Notes under the pieces: model-generated
Database searches by the model: none
What the model saw: the letters and a program-made list of their open reading frames with translations, nothing else
Told to the model about the DNA's origin: nothing
In this document: one piece after another, positions 1-4,459 of the stretch
Layout: the number at the start of each line of letters is the position of its first letter
How positions within the stretch are numbered: the first letter of the stretch is position 1
Assembly (NCBI GenBank): GCA_937901335.1
Contig: CALCHC010000021.1
Span: 1 to 8,980, forward strand
Direction: 5' to 3'
DNA length: 8,980 nucleotides
Source of the DNA: an uncultured Phascolarctobacterium sp.
GTDB taxonomy: Bacteria > Bacillota > Negativicutes > Acidaminococcales > Acidaminococcaceae
Made by a program: the position numbers and the translations under genes

Positions 1-676
1 TTTTACCATCTTTACCAGAAAAATATGAAGGTACTAAACCATGACGATTTATACCATAATATTCAATGTATATATCGTATTGTGGCAAATAAAAATCTGG
101 ATGGTATTGGAAATATTCTTTCGTTCTAGTATCAAATGGATATGGCTTTTCATATATGTACTCAATACCATTTTGATAAAGAAAGTTTGCGATATCCATT
201 TCACCGTAACTTTTAACTTTCTCTTTTTTCAAAGTAATCGGTGGGTTTGATTTTAAATAGTGATTATATTCTTCTAATGTATTAAAATCAAATTCGTTCC
301 TTTGAACATTCCCTGCGTAGGTTAGATAGTAACAAAGGTTTGTAAAATAACTGTTGTCTTTCAAAACAGAAGGTAGGTTGTTTTTAATAAACTGCCTTAA
401 ATCTGTGGTGCAAATGATAGGTCTTTTACCTTCTACTTCTGTTATGATATTTATTCCAAGCTTGTGAAATGTAGATGCATCTAATTTAAAACCAGTTTCA
501 GAAAAAATCCTTTGAGCCATTTCTGTAGCAGAAGCGTTGGTGAAAGACAAAACTAAAATTTCGGCAGGTGTACACTTCTGACTTGCGAGAATATATTTTA
601 TATAGCCAATTATTGTACTTGTTTTACCAGTACCAGCTGAACCATAGAAAACCATATGGCGGCCAGACAAACTCAT
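1..676 (-). CDS. UvrD-family helicase, ATP-binding fragment (C-terminal part, runs off the window)
   Basis: This open frame of 225 codons continues past position 1. It carries superfamily 1 helicase landmarks: Walker A GSAGTGKTS at residues 12-20, motif Ia (LVLSFTNASATEMAQRI) at 41-57, and a motif Ib-like STFHKLG at 68-74. After these comes the inserted segment typical of one UvrD/HelD branch: KSYGE (155-159), PDFYLP (193-198) and DIYIEYYG (201-208). That segment resembles a PD-(D/E)XK nuclease fold, but its EYY does not match a complete EXK motif. These enzymes unwind DNA using ATP. Motifs II to VI would lie outside the window. The ATG at 676 is 7 nt after the upstream stop and has AAGGATAGGG before it, so restarting translation here is possible. 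On its own, though, the product would lack the Q motif. More probably it is the rest of the gene that begins at 1118. Confidence 0.8.
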   Translation of the reverse strand, partial: MSLSGRHMVFYGSAGTGKTSTIIGYIKYILASQKCTPAEILVLSFTNASATEMAQRIFSETGFKLDASTFHKLGINIITEVEGKRPIICTTDLRQFIKNNLPSVLKDNSYFTNLCYYLTYAGNVQRNEFDFNTLEEYNHYLKSNPPITLKKEKVKSYGEMDIANFLYQNGIEYIYEKPYPFDTRTKEYFQYHPDFYLPQYDIYIEYYGINRHGLVPSYFSGKDGK

Positions 677-683
677 GTCAACC

Positions 684-1118
684 CTATCCTTCTTTTACTT
701 CTTTTGCAATACAAGCTAGTTGTTGGTTATCTAAACTTCTTCCTTCAACTGGAGTTATGAGTTGGTCTATCGCATCAATTCTTGTTGAAGCAATATTTTC
801 GTTATGAATATGAAGTTTATTCTGGGAACGATTGTAAAGTTCAAAAAATTTAGGAGACAATACCTTAATGTTTTGGTTTGAAAAACCTAACTTGTAGCTG
901 AAGCTTTTAGTTTTGGTATTCAGTGTTTCAAAAAGCGGATTCCATTTAATGCGTAATAACTCTAATGCTTGTGGCTCAATAAAATCGTTCGGTTTATTCC
1001 ATAAATTTTTGAAATCCTTAATGGCTTCGTTGGTTTTTGTAATAAGCTCATTATTGTTAATCTTATTTTTATTTTCAGTTGTAGTAAATTTTGAGATAAG
1101 TTTATTCCAAAAATCCAT
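684..1118 (-). CDS. N-terminal fragment of the UvrD/HelD-type helicase
   Basis: This 144-residue lysine- and asparagine-rich product begins MDFWNKLISK and has no membrane segment. Its last third holds HNE (105-107), then an acidic stretch, then GRSLDNQQ (126-133). That matches the region just ahead of the ATP-binding loop in HelD-like helicases, where the glutamine of the Q motif contacts adenine. The product then ends in KEVKEG at a TAG, before any Walker A motif. The motif is found in another frame immediately downstream. The start at 1118 is supported by AGAGGA 7 nt upstream. The two alternatives are a genuine short protein translated alongside the helicase fragment, or the N-terminus of a frameshifted gene. 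The truncated Q motif favours the second. Confidence 0.75.
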   Translation of the reverse strand: MDFWNKLISKFTTTENKNKINNNELITKTNEAIKDFKNLWNKPNDFIEPQALELLRIKWNPLFETLNTKTKSFSYKLGFSNQNIKVLSPKFFELYNRSQNKLHIHNENIASTRIDAIDQLITPVEGRSLDNQQLACIAKEVKEG

Positions 1119-1218
1119 TACGCATTCCTCTAAATTATTTCTGAAAAATTGTGAACTACTACATATTTCTACTAACTATTCCTAAATCCTTTAAATGTTT
1201 AAAACAAATAACGTAGAT

Positions 1219-1413
1219 AAACGCTTTAATGTTCTAAGTGAAACGATTGTGACGAGTAGCAACAACTAAATCGAGAAAAATATCGTTAAGCACACATCTT
1301 GAGCTGTAATTTTTTGTGTTAAGAAATTCTTAGAAGCGAATATGTGTGCAACGATATTTTTAACTAAAATGTTGCGTTAGGAGTCACTGTTGAACGGGAA
1401 CATTAAAGCGTTT
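1219..1413. repeat. Long imperfect palindrome (about 195 nt hairpin, MITE-like or structured RNA)
   Basis: Most of the gene-free stretch 1119-1476 folds back on itself. The outer arms 1219-1234 and 1398-1413 are a perfect 16-bp inverted repeat. Inside, 1276-1287 pairs with 1350-1361 (12 bp), and 1290-1297 pairs with 1342-1349 (8 bp) after a 2-nt AA bulge. Between these, GTGAC (1249-1253) faces GTCAC (1383-1387), with other partial matches. The terminal loop is about 44 nt (1298-1341). Weaker similarity continues outward, with ACGT at 1211-1214 and again at 1421-1424. No open reading frame fits it. The symmetry suits a non-autonomous transposable element (MITE) or a long-hairpin RNA. No convincing target-site duplication or promoter was found, so neither is established. 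The remainder of the gap, 1119-1218, is AT-rich and shows only the helicase gene's ribosome binding site. Confidence 0.7.
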
Positions 1414-1438
1414 TGGTAAAACGTAAGTTAAAAATATA

Positions 1439-1470
1439 AAAGCAGGCAACTCGTAATGAGTGCCTGCTTT
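1439..1470 (-). terminator. Rho-independent terminator of the DUF4160-DUF2442 unit (possibly bidirectional)
   Basis: The inverted repeat 1439-1452 / 1458-1470 forms a GC-rich stem of about 13 bp around AGCAGGCA, with one bulged base and a 5-nt loop (1453-1457). On the minus strand it is followed by a T-rich tail (TTTTATATTTTT). It starts only 6 nt after the DUF2442 stop codon. On the plus strand the tail is TTTAGTTTTCT, so it could also stop transcription coming through the palindrome from the left. Confidence 0.85.
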
Positions 1471-1476
1471 AGTTTT

Positions 1477-1830
1477 CTAATCTTTAATTGGAACGCTGTC
1501 CACGTAACAACAATCAGGACATAAATCAACTTTGTTATTCCAAACTATATCGCTGTCGATATTAGGATCAATATCCCACGCGATACAGTGAGTATCATCT
1601 ACATATACTCTTCGGAAATTATTGATGTCCATAAAGGTTTCAAAAACAGTGTTTGGTTTTAGAAAAGGAGTTACGTCGTAAATTCTTCTTTCGCCGTTGT
1701 CAAAGGTGATAGTTAAAGAAAAATCATTGTTGGGAACAACGTCAACAATACGTTTTTTCCCAGAAGCAAAATATTCAGCCATTTTTCTATCCAAACCTTG
1801 TTCCATATAAAGTTCAACGGACTTTTTCAT
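1477..1830 (-). CDS. DUF2442 domain protein
   Basis: This 117-residue cytoplasmic protein has the DUF2442 pattern. The middle reads as beta strands (DFSLTITFDNGERRIYDVTPFL at about 36-57, then VFETFMDINNFRRVYVD). The C-terminus is the typical NKVDLCPDCCYVDSVPI, the counterpart of the family's 'D-I-x-P-D-x-L-Y-x-x-S' ending. The molecular role of the family is not known; small DUF2442 proteins are often encoded beside DUF4160 proteins, as here. The frame is open back to an ATG at 1893, but the start at 1830 (MKKSVELYME) is preferred. It has AAGGTGG 6 nt upstream, and it avoids overlapping the DUF4160 gene, which ends 16 nt before it. The pair is very likely co-transcribed and ends at the terminator at 1439-1470. 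A toxin-antitoxin-like role has been suspected from this pairing but is not shown by the sequence. Confidence 0.85.
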   Translation of the reverse strand: MKKSVELYMEQGLDRKMAEYFASGKKRIVDVVPNNDFSLTITFDNGERRIYDVTPFLKPNTVFETFMDINNFRRVYVDDTHCIAWDIDPNIDSDIVWNNKVDLCPDCCYVDSVPIKD

Positions 1831-1846
1831 AATGCCACCTTCTTTA

Positions 1847-2107
1847 TTATTTAAGAGGGTCAATAGGGAACAATTCCTGTTGCTTCCTAGCAAGTTCCCA
1901 GTTTTCTTTTAATTCTTCTTGGTGGAATGCTGCCCATCCCAATAACATTTTTAACTGTTTGGATTGCATACTACCTGTGATTACTTCAATGTTGTCAATT
2001 GAAATTACGACTTCTTCGCCTCCGTAAAATGCGTGGAAATGTGGAGGTTGATGGTCGCTATAATTCATATAAACCTTGATTCCTCTAAACATAGAAATTG
2101 TAGGCAT
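1847..2107 (-). CDS. DUF4160 domain protein
   Basis: This 86-residue protein is a full-length DUF4160 member. It opens with MPTISMFRGIKVYMNYSDH, then the signature QPPHFHAFYGGEEVVISID (about 20-38), in which the PPHFHA histidines are the family's most conserved part. A helix follows (MQSKQLKMLLGWAAFHQEELKENWELAR, about 47-74). The biochemical function is unknown; the conserved histidines could be a metal or catalytic site, which is inference only. AAAGGAAG lies about 7 nt before the ATG. It is the first gene of a two-gene unit with DUF2442, transcribed from the promoter at 2182-2210. No signal peptide or membrane segment is present. Confidence 0.88.
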   Translation of the reverse strand: MPTISMFRGIKVYMNYSDHQPPHFHAFYGGEEVVISIDNIEVITGSMQSKQLKMLLGWAAFHQEELKENWELARKQQELFPIDPLK

Positions 2108-2181
2108 AATTGTCTTCCTTTCTTTAAATATAAAATTTCTATGACGAGAAGCTTAGTGAATCAAAAATTATTGACAACTAT

Positions 2182-2210
2182 ATTATAACTAGTAATGAAA
2201 ATTAAGGCAA
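2182..2210 (-). promoter_or_regulatory. Sigma-A-type promoter for DUF4160-DUF2442
   Basis: On the minus strand, TTGCCT (2210-2205) and a perfect TATAAT (2187-2182) are separated by 17 nt. Transcription would begin near 2175, giving a leader of about 70 nt before the DUF4160 start. Confidence 0.65.
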
Positions 2211-2223
2211 TAAAATTGGACAA

Positions 2224-2240
2224 GCATCTTAATTAGATGC
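2224..2240. promoter_or_regulatory. Perfect palindrome between the divergent promoters (possible operator)
   Basis: GCATCT-TAATT-AGATGC is a 17-bp perfect inverted repeat, 13 nt upstream of the minus-strand -35 box and about 60 nt upstream of the plus-strand -10. Its size and place suit a site for a dimeric regulator. It has no T-tract and is too short to be a good terminator. No regulator gene is visible in the window. Confidence 0.35.
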
Positions 2241-2301
2241 GGTATATAAAAATTTACTTACAATTTTCCGAACGAAAACGGAGAAAATTTTAATAAGGTA
2301 T

Positions 2302-2309
2302 GGTATAAT
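2302..2309 (+). promoter_or_regulatory. Extended -10 promoter of the DUF2156-GNAT-purL operon
   Basis: TGGTATAAT (starting at 2301) is a perfect -10 hexamer (2304-2309) with the TGN extension. The -35 position (about 2281-2286, GAGAAA) is poor, as is usual when the extended -10 is strong. Transcription would begin near 2316. A small imperfect stem (2264-2270 with 2279-2286) overlaps the -35 position. Confidence 0.65.
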
Positions 2310-2337
2310 AAATTCGGTGTATTATGCTTAGATGCAT

Positions 2338-2344
2338 AAGGAGG
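2338..2344 (+). promoter_or_regulatory. Shine-Dalgarno sequence that places the start of the DUF2156 gene at an AUU
   Basis: AAGGAGG is the strongest ribosome binding site possible here, and it lies inside the frame opened by the ATG at 2332. The correctly spaced in-frame codon is ATT at 2353, 8 nt downstream. There is no ATG, GTG or TTG in frame at a usable distance. The ATG at 2332 has no Shine-Dalgarno sequence in front of it. Confidence 0.7.
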
Positions 2345-2352
2345 TCTTTTTT

Positions 2353-3237
2353 ATTTTAGAATTTAAACCTATTACATTGGCTGAGAAGCCTTTGTTTGAA
2401 AGTTATTTATCTGCGCCGGAACAAAGAGGCAGTGAATGTGCTTTCTCTAATTTGTTCGTTTGGCGTGATTGCTACAATATATTTTGGTGCGTAAGTCACG
2501 GTTTCTTAATCGTGAAGGTTAAACGTAATGATGTAGATTTCTTCTTGCAACCTTTTGGTGGTAAGGATGAAGATATCCCCCTTTTGATGGAAGAACTTAA
2601 AGAATACCACGGTGGCAAGCCTTTTAGGCTCCACGGTATTTATGAATTGACCAAGGAACGTTTGAGCAGAGTTTTCCCGGATTTGGAATTTGAAGAAGAT
2701 AGAGATAACTGGGATTACATTTACCTGCGTGAAAAGTTGGCGGCTTTATCCGGACGTAAGTACCACGGTCAAAAAAATCATTACAACGCTTTCAAGAAAG
2801 CGTATCCTGATTTTGTCTACGAACCCATTACTGATGCCAACAAGGCAGAATGTCTTGCTTTTGGTGAAAAATGGTGTGATGATAGAATTCACGAAGATCC
2901 TACTTTAATCTGCGAAAAGTATGCTATGCAACAAGCTTTCAGTAATTTTGAAGCTTTGGAATTGCGTGGCGGTGCGATTCGTATCAACGGTAAGATTGAA
3001 GCTTTTAGCTTCGGCAAAAAGATTAATGAAGATACAGCAGTTCTGCACGTTGAAAAGGCAAACGGTGAAATCCGCGGTTTATATACTGCCATCAACAAAG
3101 AATTTGCTGCTCATGCTTGGGATGATGTTGTTTATCTGAACAGGGAAGAAGATATGGGTGTGGAAGGTTTGCGTAGAGCAAAAGAATCCTACCATCCGGA
3201 ATTTATGTTCAAAAAATACAGCGTTGTTATTAGCTGA
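2353..3237 (+). CDS. DUF2156 (GNAT-fold, phosphatidylglycerol lysyltransferase-like) protein, apparent AUU start
   Basis: This 294-residue protein matches the DUF2156 family, whose fold is shared with the C-terminal aminoacyl-transferring domain of lysyl-phosphatidylglycerol synthase. Family marks are the start (M)LEFKPITL, SNLFVWRDCYN (32-42), the central block DYIYLREKLAALSGRKYHGQ (121-140), and the C-terminal EEDMGVEGLRRAKESYHPEF followed by KKY. There are no membrane helices, so it is a free-standing soluble protein and not a full MprF. Its substrate is unknown; transfer of an acyl or aminoacyl group is a family-level guess. The start is taken at ATT 2353 because AAGGAGG lies 8 nt upstream and the family normally begins at this residue. 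The alternative ATG 2332 would add MHKEVFF and lacks a binding site. The stop overlaps the GAGGT binding site of the next gene, so the two are probably translationally coupled. Confidence 0.85.
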   Translation: MLEFKPITLAEKPLFESYLSAPEQRGSECAFSNLFVWRDCYNIFWCVSHGFLIVKVKRNDVDFFLQPFGGKDEDIPLLMEELKEYHGGKPFRLHGIYELTKERLSRVFPDLEFEEDRDNWDYIYLREKLAALSGRKYHGQKNHYNAFKKAYPDFVYEPITDANKAECLAFGEKWCDDRIHEDPTLICEKYAMQQAFSNFEALELRGGAIRINGKIEAFSFGKKINEDTAVLHVEKANGEIRGLYTAINKEFAAHAWDDVVYLNREEDMGVEGLRRAKESYHPEFMFKKYSVVIS

Positions 3238-3245
3238 GGTATATT

Positions 3246-4421
3246 ATGACTTATAGAGTTGTAAACGAAGCGAGAATGCCACAGGTTATGGATTTGTGGG
3301 ATTACTGCTTCGAAAAGAAGGATGACCCTTTTTACCAATGGTATTTTACTGAATACTGCGGTAAGAATAATATGGTGATTGGTGGTTTTGATGAGCAGGA
3401 TAAACTGCAAAACATGCTCCACTTGAATCCATATATGTTAAACTTGCGTGGCACACAGCAGTTGACTCCCTATATCGTAGGTGTGGCTACTGCTCCTGAA
3501 TGCAGGGGACAGCATTTGTTCCGTCCGCTTTTGGAAACTGCTTTCGAAGTGCTACGTTCTCAGAACTTTCCTTTTGCGTTATTAATGCCTATTAACGCAG
3601 GAATTTACTTACCTTACGAATTTGGCTTCTGTTATTATCGTCATAAGTACGATATGCCTCTTGAAAAATTGCAAACTGCGCAAGCAGGCAGTGATTTGAA
3701 GGTGGCACGCATTCCGTTAGATAAGGAAGTGCTGGCAAAGCTATATTATAATAGTAGCAAAGTTTGGAATGGCGTACCTGTGCGTACTGATTTTCAATGG
3801 AATAAGCTGCTGAAGGTACATTCCTTAGAGAATGTTCAATGTGCTGTAGTTTATAAAGAGGAAGAGCCTGTTGGCTATATGCTTTACAAATTACAGGATA
3901 ATACTTTTAATGTTATCGAGATGATGGCTACTGATGTTGCAGCTCGTAACAGGTTGCTACAATTTGCGGCAAGTCATAAGAGTGAAGCTAAACATTTTAC
4001 TTGGCTTGCAGAAGCGTGGGATAAAACTTATCTTAATTTTGCAGACCATAATGAAAGCGGAAGTGTTCAACCTTTTATGATGGCACGTTGCATTGATGCA
4101 CGCTTGGCTTTGGAAAAACTTCCTGTTCCTGCGGATATGGAAGAAAGCAACATTGTATTGCTGTTGACCGATAGCGTTATTCCTCGTAACAATCATTTGA
4201 TTAAAGTGAGAACTGCGTCTGGCAAGTTAGAAGCAGTAAGTACTGTAGATGATGAAGATATCACTATGAATATGGCTGCCTTTACTCAAATGTATTTTGG
4301 TGCCTTTACGGCAACAGAGCTTGCGGAAGCAGGCAAGATTAAAGTTCATAATGCAGAAAAGCTTTCTGTATTAGATAGATTGTTCCCCAAATGTAGGAAT
4401 TATATCAACGAATATTTTTAA
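3246..4421 (+). CDS. Eis-like GNAT family N-acetyltransferase
   Basis: This 391-residue protein has the length and layout of Eis-type acetyltransferases: an N-terminal GNAT domain, a second GNAT-like half, and a C-terminal sterol-carrier-like domain (about 290-391). The acetyl-CoA region is TPYIVGVATAPECRGQHLF (74-92), where CRGQHLF stands in for the usual R/Q-x-x-G-x-G/A loop. The block AGIYLPYEFGFCYY (118-131) matches the Eis substrate-pocket segment. The chain ends in Phe (INEYF); in mycobacterial Eis the terminal Phe carboxylate acts as base, so this end may be functional. The acetyl acceptor cannot be told from sequence. The gene begins 8 nt after the DUF2156 stop, with GAGGT as binding site, and is followed by purL after 38 nt without a terminator. 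That indicates one operon. A function in purine metabolism is not implied by any motif. Confidence 0.85.
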   Translation: MTYRVVNEARMPQVMDLWDYCFEKKDDPFYQWYFTEYCGKNNMVIGGFDEQDKLQNMLHLNPYMLNLRGTQQLTPYIVGVATAPECRGQHLFRPLLETAFEVLRSQNFPFALLMPINAGIYLPYEFGFCYYRHKYDMPLEKLQTAQAGSDLKVARIPLDKEVLAKLYYNSSKVWNGVPVRTDFQWNKLLKVHSLENVQCAVVYKEEEPVGYMLYKLQDNTFNVIEMMATDVAARNRLLQFAASHKSEAKHFTWLAEAWDKTYLNFADHNESGSVQPFMMARCIDARLALEKLPVPADMEESNIVLLLTDSVIPRNNHLIKVRTASGKLEAVSTVDDEDITMNMAAFTQMYFGAFTATELAEAGKIKVHNAEKLSVLDRLFPKCRNYINEYF

Positions 4422-4446
4422 TGTTAATTAACCTCAAAATAAACCT

Positions 4447-4451
4447 GGAGG
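4447..4451 (+). promoter_or_regulatory. Ribosome binding site deciding the purL start
   Basis: GGAGG is spaced 8 nt from ATG 4460. The frame is open back to ATG 4421, which overlaps the previous stop as TAATG, but that codon has no binding site. The extra 13 residues (MLINLKINLEAGV) are also not expected in the family. Confidence 0.8.
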
Positions 4452-4459
4452 CTGGTGTA

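Larger units (their letters stand above)
1..1118 (-). pseudogene. UvrD/HelD-type superfamily 1 helicase gene, frameshifted and cut by the window edge
   Basis: Two adjacent minus-strand reading frames (1118 to 684 and 676 to 1) look like consecutive parts of one helicase. The first ends just after the family's Q-motif region (residues 105-133, with HNE and then GRSLDNQQ). The second begins just before Walker A (GSAGTGKTS). In intact relatives these two motifs lie about 15-25 residues apart in one chain. The frames differ by one base. Reading the run of four A (minus strand, positions 693-696) as three A joins them into an open frame that passes through KEVKKDRVDMSLSG into Walker A. The gene is therefore either a pseudogene, a site of frameshifting, or a homopolymer sequencing error. 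The 3' part lies outside the window, so the state of the rest is unknown. Confidence 0.7.

Noticed and set aside
41..1185. Plus-strand open frames at 41-250, 568-807 and 913-1185
   Set aside because: They lie opposite the helicase fragments, whose motifs show that the minus strand is coding.
1208..1470. 6S RNA for the long hairpin
   Set aside because: Length and rod shape are compatible, but I could not recognise the conserved central bubble or a promoter, so I left it as an unassigned palindrome.
1831..1893. ATG 1893 as start of DUF2442
   Set aside because: It would overlap the end of the DUF4160 gene and add 21 residues outside the domain; ATG 1830 has AAGGTGG at good spacing.
2171..2176. 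TTGACA on the plus strand as a -35 box
   Set aside because: No -10 hexamer lies 16-18 nt downstream (AATGAA at that place), and no plus-strand gene starts nearby.
2332..2352. ATG 2332 as start of the DUF2156 gene
   Set aside because: It lacks a binding site, sits in front of the strong AAGGAGG, and adds residues not typical of the family. It is kept as an alternative in the gene entry.
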